The notes under the pieces were generated by a model. It did no database searches. It was given only the letters and a program-made list of their open reading frames with translations, and had not been told where the DNA came from. 64,000 nt of DNA from Brachybacterium alimentarium (GTDB taxonomy: Bacteria > Actinomycetota > Actinomycetes > Actinomycetales > Dermabacteraceae): positions 1 through 64,000 of the forward strand of contig NZ_NRGS01000005.1 of NCBI RefSeq assembly GCF_002332425.1, written 5' to 3'. This document shows positions 25,417 through 36,932 of the stretch, in pieces. The translations under genes and the position numbers were made by a program. Each line of letters starts with the position of its first letter. Position 1 is the first letter of the stretch.

Positions 25417-27071
25417 CGGGTGCCCCCGGCGGAGTCGTGGGGAAGGGCCGGGGCGTGCGCGGTCGCCACCGGAGCACCGGGGATCTCGTGGACGTCGTCG
25501 GCCAGCGCGCGGAAGGCGGGGGAGGAGGTCAGCACGATCGTGGTGCGTCCAATGCGCTCCCGTCGCACGCCACGGGCGATCTGCCACTCGGTGACCGAGT
25601 CGACGGCGCTGGTGGGGTCCTCGAGCACGAGCACCTCGGGGTCGGCGTACAGCGCCCGGGCCAGGGCGATCCGCTGGCGCTGCCCGCCGGAGAGGTTGCT
25701 GCCGGCTTCGCGCACCTCGTGGTCCAGGCCGCCGGTGACCACGCCGAGCACCTCGTCGGTGGCCGAGGCGGCGAGCACCGACTCGGGCACCGGGGTCTCG
25801 CCGTCGTGGAGCATCGTGATGTTCGAGCGGAGGGTGCCGGCGAAGAGGTCCGCCGCATGCGGGGCGCTGATGATCGTGCCCGCCCGGGGGCGCGCGATGG
25901 CGCTGCGGGCGATGCCGCCGACGAGGACGTGCTCGCTGCCCGCGCCACCTGCGAGGGCCCGGGCAAGGCGGCCGGCCACCACGGGATCCGCGGCGTCCAG
26001 GACGCACAGCGAGCCGGCGTCGATCCGCAGGTCGAGGGGAGCCTCCAGGCCGAGGTCCAGGGCGTCGAGGAGGACCGTCGCGTCAGACGGCATCGGGCCT
26101 GTCGGATCCTCCTGCTCGCCGCCGCGGAGGAACTCCGCGATCTTCCCGGCCGCGCCGTGGGAGCGGGCGAAGACGGTCATCGTCATGGTGAGCGTCTGGA
26201 TGGGCTCGGAGAAGAAGACGGCGACCCCGATCACCGAGACCAGCTGCCCCACGCTGAGATCTCCGGTGGTGACCCGCCAGCCCGCCACCAGCACGACGCC
26301 CGCGAGGATCAGGCCCACGCTGAGCACGCCGAGCGCCGAGACCCGGCCGGAGACGTCGGCGGTGCGGATGCCCGCCCGCGCCGCCCCGGCGGACGCGCGC
26401 TGATAGCGCTGCGAGGCCCAGCGTTCGCCGCCGACGGCCTTGAGGATCCGCAGCCCGCCCATGGTGTCGCTCGCGACGGCTCCCGCCTCGGCGACAGCCG
26501 CCTGCTGGTCACCGCTGCGCCGGGAGATCACACGGGAGGGGCCGGCGACGAGCAGGAGGGCCAGCGGCACGCCGAGCATCACGACGAGCCCCACCAGGGG
26601 GTCTGCCCACAGCAGGTAGGCAGAGGCGCCGGCGATGCCGATCAGTGCGGAGCCGCCCGACGCGATCTGTCGGAAGAGCATCGCGGTGACGTCGGCATCC
26701 GCCGAGGAGAGCGAGAGCACCGCGCCGGGGCGACGGCCCGTGAGCGCACCGCGCGTGAGCAGGGCATGCTGCGCGACCTCGACCCGCAGGTCGTGGGCCT
26801 CGAGCTGCTGTGCGGTGTTCATCCGCCGCGCCCCGAAGCGGTAGGCGAAGGACAGCACGGCGAACAGCGCCAGCAGCGCAAGGATCGAGATCAGCAGGGC
26901 GATGCGGTCCCGGGGCACGATCGCGTGGTCGACGATGAGGCCGATGGAGATCGGCACGATCGCCTCGCAGAGCTGCCAGGTGGACATCAGCAGCAGTCCG
27001 GGGATCACGAAGCCCAGGCGACGGCGCACGGCACGCCGGAGCAGGGAAGCGCTGGTGGGCAAGAACGGCAT
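25413..27071 (-). CDS. Heterodimeric ABC exporter-fold subunit A (intact signature, no Walker A)
   Basis: A 552-residue partner with the same membrane-domain-then-ATPase layout. Its NBD has a perfect LSGGQRQRIALARAL (460-474). The Walker A position reads LDAADPVVAGRL with no GxxGxGKS, Walker B reads LVLEDPTS instead of LLLDEATS, and the switch histidine is replaced (VLTSSPAF). It should therefore lend its signature to the partner's ATP site but not hydrolyse ATP itself. I start it at ATG 27071, with GAAGG about 5 nt upstream. The frame stays open further upstream but reads as non-coding sequence. Confidence 0.88.
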   Translation of the reverse strand: MPFLPTSASLLRRAVRRRLGFVIPGLLLMSTWQLCEAIVPISIGLIVDHAIVPRDRIALLISILALLALFAVLSFAYRFGARRMNTAQQLEAHDLRVEVAQHALLTRGALTGRRPGAVLSLSSADADVTAMLFRQIASGGSALIGIAGASAYLLWADPLVGLVVMLGVPLALLLVAGPSRVISRRSGDQQAAVAEAGAVASDTMGGLRILKAVGGERWASQRYQRASAGAARAGIRTADVSGRVSALGVLSVGLILAGVVLVAGWRVTTGDLSVGQLVSVIGVAVFFSEPIQTLTMTMTVFARSHGAAGKIAEFLRGGEQEDPTGPMPSDATVLLDALDLGLEAPLDLRIDAGSLCVLDAADPVVAGRLARALAGGAGSEHVLVGGIARSAIARPRAGTIISAPHAADLFAGTLRSNITMLHDGETPVPESVLAASATDEVLGVVTGGLDHEVREAGSNLSGGQRQRIALARALYADPEVLVLEDPTSAVDSVTEWQIARGVRRERIGRTTIVLTSSPAFRALADDVHEIPGAPVATAHAPALPHDSAGGTR

Positions 27072-27122
27072 GTGGCCTTCGGGACGAGGAGGTCGAGGGG
27101 GCGAGACCGGGGTCGGCTCTGA

Positions 27123-27137
27123 GAAGGCAAGCCTAAT
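27123..27137 (-). promoter_or_regulatory. Candidate DtxR/IdeR iron box
   Basis: On the minus strand the sequence reads TTAGGCTTGCCTT, with the AGG-N4-CCT core and TTAGG half-site typical of DtxR/IdeR/DmdR boxes. It lies about 52 bp upstream of the ABC subunit A start. Repression by an iron-loaded DtxR-type regulator is the inference. Confidence 0.55.
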
Positions 27138-27178
27138 CTGAGGGAGATGCGTGGGGCGGGGTGGTCCGCCGGCGGTGC

Positions 27179-28027
27179 TCAGCCGGCGCTCTGCAGGCCC
27201 ACCAGCTCCGCGCTGCGCTGCCACAGGGCCTCGGCGAGCGCGAGGTCGTCCGCCTGCGGATTCATGCGCCCGGTGGGCCGGTCCTGGTCGTAGTAGCGAC
27301 CGGACGTCCAGGTGGAGCCCGGGGTCCCGGTGAGGAACCAGGCCAGGATCGCCCCTCCCTGCTCGGGGCTGATCATCGGCAGGAGGCGCGCCAGCGGCGA
27401 GTGGTAGAGCCAGCGCATCCAGCTGGCGGACGAGGCGGAGAAGCTGGTGCGCACCAGCCCGGGGTGGAAGGCGACCGCCGAGATCCCGTCGGCGTGGAAC
27501 TTCTCGTGCAGGCTCCGGGTGAACAGCACGTTCGCGAGCTTCGCGTCCCCGTAGGCCTTGCGGGGCGAGTAGCGCCGAGTGTTGTCCAGGTCCTCGAGAT
27601 CGAGGTGCGCGAACAGTCGGTGCGCCACGCTCGAGGTGGTCACGACGGACGCGCCCCCGGGGAGCAGGCGCGGCAGCAGGAGATGGGTGAGCAGGAACGG
27701 CGCGAGATGGTTGACCTGGAACGTCTTCTCGAAGCCGTCGACGGTGGGGGTGCGGTCTCCGAAGATCCCGCCCGCGTTGTGGGCGAGCACGTCGATGCCG
27801 TGCTCGCCGGTGGCCTCCGAGAGCTCGTCCGCGAGACGGCGCACGTCCTCCAGGCGAGCGAAATCGGCGACGAAGTGCTCGGCGTCGACCTCGCGCGCGA
27901 CTGCCGCGGTCTTCTCGGGGGACCGGCCCACCAGGAGCAGGCGGTCCCCCTGACCCGCGAGCTGTCGGGCGGCGGCGGCGCCGATGCCGTCGGAGGCGCC
28001 GGTGATGATGAGGGTGCGTGCATGCAT
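27179..28027 (-). CDS. Short-chain dehydrogenase/reductase
   Basis: A 282-residue SDR with cofactor motif TGASDGIG, NAGG, a Ser in TTSSVAHR and catalytic YGDAK. Length and motifs fit the retinol-dehydrogenase-like group; the substrate is unknown. AGAGG precedes the ATG by about 10 nt. It lies upstream of the ABC pair on the same strand, but the 107-bp gap with the iron box suggests separate control. Confidence 0.87.
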   Translation of the reverse strand: MHARTLIITGASDGIGAAAARQLAGQGDRLLLVGRSPEKTAAVAREVDAEHFVADFARLEDVRRLADELSEATGEHGIDVLAHNAGGIFGDRTPTVDGFEKTFQVNHLAPFLLTHLLLPRLLPGGASVVTTSSVAHRLFAHLDLEDLDNTRRYSPRKAYGDAKLANVLFTRSLHEKFHADGISAVAFHPGLVRTSFSASSASWMRWLYHSPLARLLPMISPEQGGAILAWFLTGTPGSTWTSGRYYDQDRPTGRMNPQADDLALAEALWQRSAELVGLQSAG

Positions 28028-28149
28028 GGTGATCAGTCCTCTGGGTGGTCGTCGTCGGCGTCTGAAGGGCGCTCGGCGGGATGCGGTGGCAGGAGAAGGG
28101 CGAACGGGACAGGATGGAGCATCCCCTGCCCGAGTGGAAGGACCCTCCC

Positions 28150-29367
28150 ATGACCGAGCTCGCCCCCGGTGACGACAGCTTCCTCGACGACCTGATCGCG
28201 CTGCGTCGGCGACTGCACGCGGCGCCCGAGATCGGCCTCCAGCTGCCGATGACGCAGCAGCTCGTGCTCGAGGCGCTCGCCGGTCTCGACCTCGAGATCA
28301 CGCTCGGCACCGAGACCAGCTCGGTGGTCGCCGTGCTGCGGGGCGGCCGTCCCGGCCCGGTGGTGCTGCTGCGTGGAGACATGGACGGGCTCCCGCTCGT
28401 GGAGGACACCGGACTGCCCTACGCCTCGACCAACGGCGCCATGCACGCCTGCGGCCACGACCTCCATGTGGCCGGCCTGGTGGGTGCGGCTCGGCTGCTC
28501 GCCGCGCGACAGGAGGAGCTCCCCGGATCGGTGATCTTCATGTTCCAGCCCGGCGAGGAGGGGTACGACGGCGCCGGCGTGATGCTGCGCGAGGGCGTGC
28601 TCGATGCGGCCGGCGAACGGCCGATCGCGGCCTACGGCGTGCACGTCTCCGCCGACGTGCGCACCGGACTCGTCACCGGCCGCCCCGGCACCCTGATGGC
28701 TGCGTACTCCGTGCTCGACGTGCGTGTGGTGGGCCGAGGAGGGCATGGCTCGCGCCCCCATGAGGCGCTGGATCCGGTGCCCGCGACCGCCGAGATGATC
28801 TCTGCGCTGTATGCGCACGTCACGCGCCGCTACAGCGCCTTCGATCCGGTGGTGCTCACCGTCGGCGAGATCCATGCCGGCAGCGCTCCGAACATCATCC
28901 CCGACCAGACGCACTTCCGAGCCGGGGTGCGCTCCTTCAGCACGGCGGTCACCCTGCAGCTGGTCGACGAGCTGCCCCGCTTCGTCACCGACATCGGCCG
29001 CGCCCACGGGCTCACGGTGCGCGCGACCATGCGCAACGTGCTGCCCGCCACGATCAACGACGCCGTCGAGGCGGAGACCTTCGCGCAGACGGCCAGTGAC
29101 CTCTTCGGCGAGGACCGCTACCAGGAGCTGGAGAATCCGCGCACCGGTTCCGAGGACTTCTCCCGCGTGCTCGCGGAGGTCCCCGGCGCCTACGGCTTCG
29201 TCGGCGCCGCGAAGGACTTCGATCCGGCGGACATGCCCGCCTCGAACCACTCGCCGCAGGCCCGCTTCGACGATTCGGTGCTCGCGGACCAGGCTCTTCT
29301 GCTGGCCACTCTGGCGTGGGAGCGCCTGCGAGCCGCGTCGTCGGGAGGCGGGGTCGCGGAGGGCTGA
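28150..29367 (+). CDS. M20 family amidohydrolase (hippurate / N-acyl-amino-acid hydrolase type)
   Basis: A 405-residue zinc amidohydrolase. The metal-binding and catalytic residues are visible: GDMDGLP (76-82) and HACGHD (99-104) near the N-terminus, then FQPGEEGYDGAG with the catalytic Glu pair, a dimerisation lid domain, and NHSPQA near the C-terminus. These enzymes cleave N-acyl amino acids, hippurate or related amides. I chose ATG 28150 for its GGAAGG at 8 nt and agreement with the family start; 23 extra residues are possible from an upstream ATG. Confidence 0.88.
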   Translation: MTELAPGDDSFLDDLIALRRRLHAAPEIGLQLPMTQQLVLEALAGLDLEITLGTETSSVVAVLRGGRPGPVVLLRGDMDGLPLVEDTGLPYASTNGAMHACGHDLHVAGLVGAARLLAARQEELPGSVIFMFQPGEEGYDGAGVMLREGVLDAAGERPIAAYGVHVSADVRTGLVTGRPGTLMAAYSVLDVRVVGRGGHGSRPHEALDPVPATAEMISALYAHVTRRYSAFDPVVLTVGEIHAGSAPNIIPDQTHFRAGVRSFSTAVTLQLVDELPRFVTDIGRAHGLTVRATMRNVLPATINDAVEAETFAQTASDLFGEDRYQELENPRTGSEDFSRVLAEVPGAYGFVGAAKDFDPADMPASNHSPQARFDDSVLADQALLLATLAWERLRAASSGGGVAEG

Positions 29368-29491
29368 GCCCGCACGGTCCCTGTCAATGCCAGGCCGTCC
29401 GAGACAGTTCCCTCGGGCGAGACGGCTCGGCATCGCCCGGTCGCCATGCCACAGCCCGGTCACCGCGGCGGCGTCCCGGAAGGCGCGGGGC

Positions 29492-32023
<2,532 letters not shown>

Positions 32024-32030
32024 CTGCGTC

Positions 32031-32036
32031 ACGCTA
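32031..32036 (-). promoter_or_regulatory. -10 box of the UvrA-like gene, leaderless
   Basis: TAGCGT, 7 nt (GACGCAG), then GTG at 32023 on the minus strand; no Shine-Dalgarno. This spacing decides the start codon. Confidence 0.5.
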
Positions 32037-32058
32037 CTCGAGGGCCCCGACAGGAGGC

Positions 32059-33075
32059 TCAGGCGGACTTCTTGCCGGATTTCTTCGCGGTGCCGGTCTT
32101 CTTCGCGGTCCCGGTCTTCTTCGTGGACGAGCCGGACTTCGTTGCTCCGCCGGATCTCTTCGACGTGCCTCCGGACTTCTTCGAGGAGTCCGACGCCTTC
32201 GTCGAGCCGTCGGACTTCTTCGTGGGGCCGGACTTCTTGGTCGACCCGTCGGACTTCGTCGTCGAGCCGCCGGACTTCGACGTATCGCCTCTGCGCTTCT
32301 GCACGCTGCGTTCGAGCGCGTCCATCAGGCTGATGACCTTGCCGCCTTCGTCGGATCCCTCCTGCGAGCGCTCCTTGCCGAAGGTCTCGTCGGTGTCGAC
32401 GGATTCCCCCTCCTCGAGCTTGGCGTCGACCAGCTCGCGCAGCTGCGCCTGGTACTCGTCGGAGAACTGCTCGGGGTCGAAGTCGCCGCTGAACTGCTCC
32501 ACGAGTGCGGAGGACATCTCCATCTCCTTGGCAGAGATCTTCGACTTCGAGGGGGCGAAGTCCACCTCCTTGAGGTCGGTGGGCCAGCGCAGCGTCTGCA
32601 GAGCCAGCAGGTCCTCATGGATCCGCAGCACCCCGAGCCGGGTCTTCGTGCGCAGCGTGAAGGTCACGATCGCCGTGCGCTCGGTCTTCTCGAGGGTGCG
32701 CCGCAGCAGCACGTAGGCCTTCGCCGAGCGACCCACCGGCTCGAGGAAGTACGAGGTGCCCAGCAGGATCGGGTCCACCTGGTCCGACGGCACGAACTGC
32801 ACCACGTCGATCTCGTCGCTCTCCTCCGCGGGCAGGGCGTCGAGCTCCTCGTCCGTGAGGACCACCGTCTTGTCGCCGTCGTCGTAGGCCTTGTCGATGT
32901 GCTCGTAGTCGATCTCTCGCCCGCACACCTCGCAGCGTCGCTCGTAGCGGATGCGGCCGTGGTCCTCGTCGTGGACCTGGTGGAAGGAGATGTCGTGGGA
33001 GCGCGTCGCGCCGTACAGCTTCACCGGGACGTTGACGAGCCCGAACGTGATCTCACCGCTCCATATCGCACGCAT
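32059..33075 (-). CDS. ku: Ku DNA-end-binding protein
   Basis: Binds broken DNA ends as a homodimeric ring and recruits LigD, encoded divergently next door, for non-homologous end joining. The core begins MRAIWSGEITFGLVNVPVKL and runs to about residue 258, ending with the conserved VISLMDALERSV. The last 78 residues (261-338) are a low-complexity tail of Lys, Ser, Thr and Gly in irregular KSGG / KKSDGST / KKTGTA units. Such lysine-rich tails in other bacterial Ku proteins bind DNA; this one is long. Confidence 0.95.
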   Translation of the reverse strand: MRAIWSGEITFGLVNVPVKLYGATRSHDISFHQVHDEDHGRIRYERRCEVCGREIDYEHIDKAYDDGDKTVVLTDEELDALPAEESDEIDVVQFVPSDQVDPILLGTSYFLEPVGRSAKAYVLLRRTLEKTERTAIVTFTLRTKTRLGVLRIHEDLLALQTLRWPTDLKEVDFAPSKSKISAKEMEMSSALVEQFSGDFDPEQFSDEYQAQLRELVDAKLEEGESVDTDETFGKERSQEGSDEGGKVISLMDALERSVQKRRGDTSKSGGSTTKSDGSTKKSGPTKKSDGSTKASDSSKKSGGTSKRSGGATKSGSSTKKTGTAKKTGTAKKSGKKSA

Positions 33076-33178
33076 GCCTCATGACATCACGGACTCACGG
33101 CACATGCCAGGAACGATCGGTAGGCCGTGCCTGCACCGTCCCCGTGACGGATCGTGTGTTCGGGGGCACAGTATCTCC

Positions 33179-35776
33179 ATGGCTACCGATGAGCAGAAGG
33201 TCGAGATCGACGGGCGCACGCTGAAGCTGTCGAACCTCGACAAGGTCTTCTACCCCTCGACCGGCACCACCAAGGGCGAGGTGATCGACTACTACCGCCG
33301 CGTTGCGCCGGTGATGATCCCGCAGATCACGCGCCGTGCGGCCACCCGGAAACGATGGGTCGACGGCGTGGGCACGACGGAGCATCCCGGCAAGGTGTTC
33401 TTCCGCAAGGACCTCGAGGACTTCGCGCCGGACTGGGTGCCGCGGGTGGACCTGGAGCATCGCGAGGGGACCTCGACCTACCCCTTGGTCGACGAGACCG
33501 CCGTGCTGGTCTGGCTCGCCCAGCTCGCGGCGCTCGAGATCCACACCCCGCAGTGGCGGGTCGATGGGGACCTCGAGCCGGTGAACCCCGATCGACTGGT
33601 GCTGGACCTCGATCCCGGCGAGGGCGCCGGACTGCCGCAGTGCGCGGAGGTCGCGCAGTGGTGCCGCGAGATCCTCACCGACATGGACCTGGAGGCGTAT
33701 CCGGTGACCTCCGGCTCCCAGGGCATCCATCTCTACGCGCCGCTGGACGGCGCCAGCACCGCCGACGAGGTCGACCAGGTCGCCCACGAACTCGCCCGCG
33801 CGCTCGAGGCCGACCATCCGGACGACGTGGTCAGCACCCAGAAGAAGACGCAGCGGACGGGCAAGGTGCTCGTCGACTGGTCCCAGAACAACGGGCACAA
33901 GACCACCGTGGCTCCGTACTCGCTGCGCGGACGGCTGCGGCCCACGGTCGCCGCCCCGCGTAGCTGGGAGGAGATCGAGAGCTCGGACCTCGCCCAGCTC
34001 GAGTTCACCGAGGTGCTCGACCGGATCGACGAGGGCACGGACCCGCTGGCGCCGCTCGGCGCCGAGACAGGTGCAGGGGCCACCGCCGAGCCCGGCCCGT
34101 CGGCGGAGCGGGCTCGGGACCGGCTCGAGGTCTACCGCTCCAAACGCGATCCCGGGAAGACCCCCGAGCCCGTGCCGGAGCCCGACGTCGGCGCCGAGGC
34201 GGCGCAGCGCGCGCTGGACGACGAGGCCCCCATGTTCGTCATCCAGGAGCATCACGCCTCCAGCCTCCACTGGGACTTCCGCCTCGAGCACGACGGTGTG
34301 CTCGTCTCCTGGGCCGTGCCCAAGGGTCCGCCGCTCGACGTCGACGTCAACCGCCTCGCCGTGCAGACGGAGGACCACCCGCTCGAGTACGGGACCTTCG
34401 AGGGAACCATTCCGCAGGACGAGTACGGCGGCGGGGACGTGATCCTCTGGGACACCGGCACCATCGAGGTCGAGAAGTGGCGGGAGGGCAAGGAGGTGAT
34501 CGCCGTCTGCCACGGGCGGGACGACGGGGGCCTGGGCGGCGTGCCGCGACGGTTCGCCTTCATCCACAGCGGCGGGATGGGGAGGGCGAAGACCTCCGCA
34601 GCGAAGGAGAAGGCCCAGGCCAACTGGCTGCTGCACCTGATGAAGGAGCAGCCGGGCGCCGATGAGACGACGGGAAGCCGTCCGGCATCCGGCGGCAGCG
34701 GCCGCCCCTCCGGCCCCGATGGGCGCGGATCCTCCGGCCGGAGAGGCACGTCGTCCCGCCCCGGCGCCTCGGCCTCCGGCTCCGGCACGCCGGGGACGGA
34801 GGAGCCGATCTCCCCGATGCTCGCCACCCTCGGCAGCCGGGAGGACATCCGCGACGAGGAGGAGTGGGCCTTCGAGATGAAGTGGGACGGGATGCGCGTC
34901 ATCGCCACCCTCACCCGCGACGGCCTGCGCCTGACCAGCCGCGGAGGCAAGGACATCACGGCCACCTTCCCCGAGCTCGCCGAGCTGTCGGCGGCCGTCG
35001 ACGCCGACGTGCTCGCCGCGGGCGAGACCGTGCTCGATGGTGAGGTGGTCGCTCTGGACAGCAAGGACCGGCCGTCCTTCTCCAGGCTCCAGCAGCGGCT
35101 GGGCCTCACCCGCGAGCGGGACGTCCAGCGGGTCCGCCAGGACGTGGAGGTGCACGTGATGCTCTTCGACCTGCTGGTCCGGGGAGGCGAATCGCTGCTG
35201 CGCCGCCCGTACCGCGAGCGTCGCGACGCCCTGTTCGAGACGGTCGAGCCCTCCGAGCACGTGCAGCTGCCCCATGCTGATCACGGCGATGTCGAGCATG
35301 CGATCGAGCTGTCCCAGCGGCTGCAGCTCGAAGGGGTCATGGCGAAGAAGGAAGCGAGCGTGTACCAGCCAGGCAGACGATCGCGCACCTGGATCAAGAT
35401 CAAGAACGCGCGGCACCAGGAGGTGGTGGTCGTCGGCTGGCGTCATGGAAAGGGTGAGCGTTCGGGCAGCATCGGATCGTTGCTGCTGGCCGTGCCGGAT
35501 GCGGAGGGGACCTTGAGCTACGCCGGCCGGGTCGGCACCGGATTCACCGATCACGACCTCGAGCAGATCGCGAGCACGCTGCGCTCCCGGACCCGGAAGA
35601 CCCCGCCGGTCCCGGACATCCCCGCTGCGGATCGTCGGGACGCCGAGTGGGTGCGCGCGGACCTCGTCGGCGAGGTGCAGTACACCGAGCGCACCGAGGA
35701 CGGCCGGCTGCGTCATCCGGTCTGGAGGGGATGGCGAGCGGACAAGGACGCCGGTGAGGTGGGCTGGGAGGAATGA
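33179..35776 (+). CDS. ligD: Multifunctional NHEJ DNA ligase LigD (Pol-PE-Lig)
   Basis: Fills in, trims and seals DNA ends with Ku. The 865-residue protein follows the mycobacterial order. First is the primase-like polymerase (about 1-290), with the catalytic LDLDPGEG and SGSQGIHLY. Second is the phosphoesterase (about 335-475), with HHASSLHWDFRLEHDG and YGGGDVILWD. Third is an ATP-dependent ligase after a Pro/Gly/Ser linker, with the lysine nucleophile in EMKWDGMRV, LDGEVVALD and a C-terminal OB-fold. All three active sites look intact. It starts at ATG 33179, 103 bp from the divergent Ku start. Confidence 0.95.
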   Translation: MATDEQKVEIDGRTLKLSNLDKVFYPSTGTTKGEVIDYYRRVAPVMIPQITRRAATRKRWVDGVGTTEHPGKVFFRKDLEDFAPDWVPRVDLEHREGTSTYPLVDETAVLVWLAQLAALEIHTPQWRVDGDLEPVNPDRLVLDLDPGEGAGLPQCAEVAQWCREILTDMDLEAYPVTSGSQGIHLYAPLDGASTADEVDQVAHELARALEADHPDDVVSTQKKTQRTGKVLVDWSQNNGHKTTVAPYSLRGRLRPTVAAPRSWEEIESSDLAQLEFTEVLDRIDEGTDPLAPLGAETGAGATAEPGPSAERARDRLEVYRSKRDPGKTPEPVPEPDVGAEAAQRALDDEAPMFVIQEHHASSLHWDFRLEHDGVLVSWAVPKGPPLDVDVNRLAVQTEDHPLEYGTFEGTIPQDEYGGGDVILWDTGTIEVEKWREGKEVIAVCHGRDDGGLGGVPRRFAFIHSGGMGRAKTSAAKEKAQANWLLHLMKEQPGADETTGSRPASGGSGRPSGPDGRGSSGRRGTSSRPGASASGSGTPGTEEPISPMLATLGSREDIRDEEEWAFEMKWDGMRVIATLTRDGLRLTSRGGKDITATFPELAELSAAVDADVLAAGETVLDGEVVALDSKDRPSFSRLQQRLGLTRERDVQRVRQDVEVHVMLFDLLVRGGESLLRRPYRERRDALFETVEPSEHVQLPHADHGDVEHAIELSQRLQLEGVMAKKEASVYQPGRRSRTWIKIKNARHQEVVVVGWRHGKGERSGSIGSLLLAVPDAEGTLSYAGRVGTGFTDHDLEQIASTLRSRTRKTPPVPDIPAADRRDAEWVRADLVGEVQYTERTEDGRLRHPVWRGWRADKDAGEVGWEE

Positions 35777-36539
35777 GCGCCGACCGGCGAGCACCCGGTC
35801 GACGGACCGAGCGGTCGTCGTGCCCCGAGGGCGCGGATCGCATGGTGCGCGCGACACTGACTGTGCAGGCCAGTGCCGTGAAAGAGGGTGCCGCCAGGGG
35901 TCGGGACGTCGTGCCGCCCGTAGGGTGGGTCACATCGGGGAGCGGAGCATCCCCGGCATGCCGTAGTCTCCTCGTAGTCGTTCGCACGATTCCGCTCCGG
36001 CGGGACAGCACACGCCACACCCTCGGGTGGTGGAGCACGGGTGCTGGGGCGGAGGGCCGCACGGCGCTGGATGCCTCTTTCGGAGGCGACCGACGACGGT
36101 CGCGCAGAACCACCTACGAAACTGAGTATTCATCACCGCCTCCGCACTGCCCACGCTTGACGACGTTGCGACGTCACCCCTCTCGTCCGCGCCGATGGCC
36201 GCATCCCTGGCCGTTGCAGCGCACCCCACCCTCTCCTGGCTCCGAGCCGATGACGACGTCCATGTCGCCACGCTCGCCGGGGAGTTCGCCGGTCATGTCG
36301 TCAGCCCTGCTGCTGACGCACCGGCCCACACGGCCTTCGGGCCCTCATTCGGCCGCATCGGCGACTTCATGTCGCTGGCCGCGGCTCAGGCGGCCCTCGA
36401 GGCCGCACATGCACCCCTTTCGGGCAGCGGTGACCGTATCGGTCGCTGTGACGCCTGGGGTGCGACCCATCCGGGGCGGCGCCGTCGCCACGGATACCCG
36501 GGCCACGAACGTGGTTCACGACAACGAAGGAATATCGCC
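35777..36539. other. 763-bp stretch without a confident gene, upstream of cspA
   Basis: No recognised gene lies between ligD and cspA. From 36129 to 36539 one frame, the cspA frame, is open and reads like coding sequence ([55 protein letters not shown]) with GC-rich third positions and an ATG at 36195. It could be a small protein, an extension of CspA, or chance in GC-rich DNA. The first 350 bp look non-coding. Cold-shock genes often have long leaders, so part of this may be untranslated cspA mRNA. Confidence 0.5.
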
Positions 36540-36743
36540 ATGGCTACTGGCATCGTCACCTGGTTCAACTCCGACAAGGGCTACGGCTTCATCGCCCCCG
36601 AGGACGGCTCCGCCGACGTCTTCGCGCACTTCAGCGCGATTCAGGGCACCGGCCGCCGCGACCTGGAGGAGAACCAGCGCGTGGAGTTCGAGACCGAGCA
36701 GGGCCCCAAGGGCATGCAGGCAGTGAACATCCGCGGCATCTGA
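36540..36743 (+). CDS. cspA: Cold-shock protein, CspA family
   Basis: A 67-residue single cold-shock domain that binds single-stranded RNA/DNA. It starts [18 protein letters not shown], containing RNP1 (KGYGFI), followed by RNP2 (VFAHFSAI). GAAGG lies 8 nt before the ATG, matching the family start exactly. The frame is open for at least 345 bp upstream, but the family and the ribosome-binding site both favour this start. Confidence 0.95.
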   Translation: MATGIVTWFNSDKGYGFIAPEDGSADVFAHFSAIQGTGRRDLEENQRVEFETEQGPKGMQAVNIRGI

Positions 36744-36751
36744 GCGCCTCG

Positions 36752-36768
36752 GCCGATCTCTGATCGGC
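36752..36768 (+). terminator. Short hairpin after cspA
   Basis: GCCGATC-TCT-GATCGGC, a perfect 7-bp stem, 9 bp after the cspA stop. There is no T-run. Larger inverted repeats (for example GACGCCCG at 36814 with CGGGCGTC at 36849) follow in the convergent gap. Confidence 0.5.
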
Positions 36769-36932
36769 ACTGACGACCGACGGGTCCGCTGAGCGGATCC
36801 CGGTCAAGACCTCGACGCCCGTCGAGTCCGGCTGCATGCCGGGCCCGGCGGGCGTCGTCGTCTGTCCGCGTCGCCTGTCCGGCCGGCCGGCGTACAGCCG
36901 CTGGTCGCCCGAGGATCACCACCTGCTGCGGC

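Noticed and set aside
35544-36113. Minus-strand 189-residue frame downstream of ligD
   Set aside because: Arg/Pro/Ser-rich shadow of ligD's 3' end and the intergenic region, with no ribosome-binding site.
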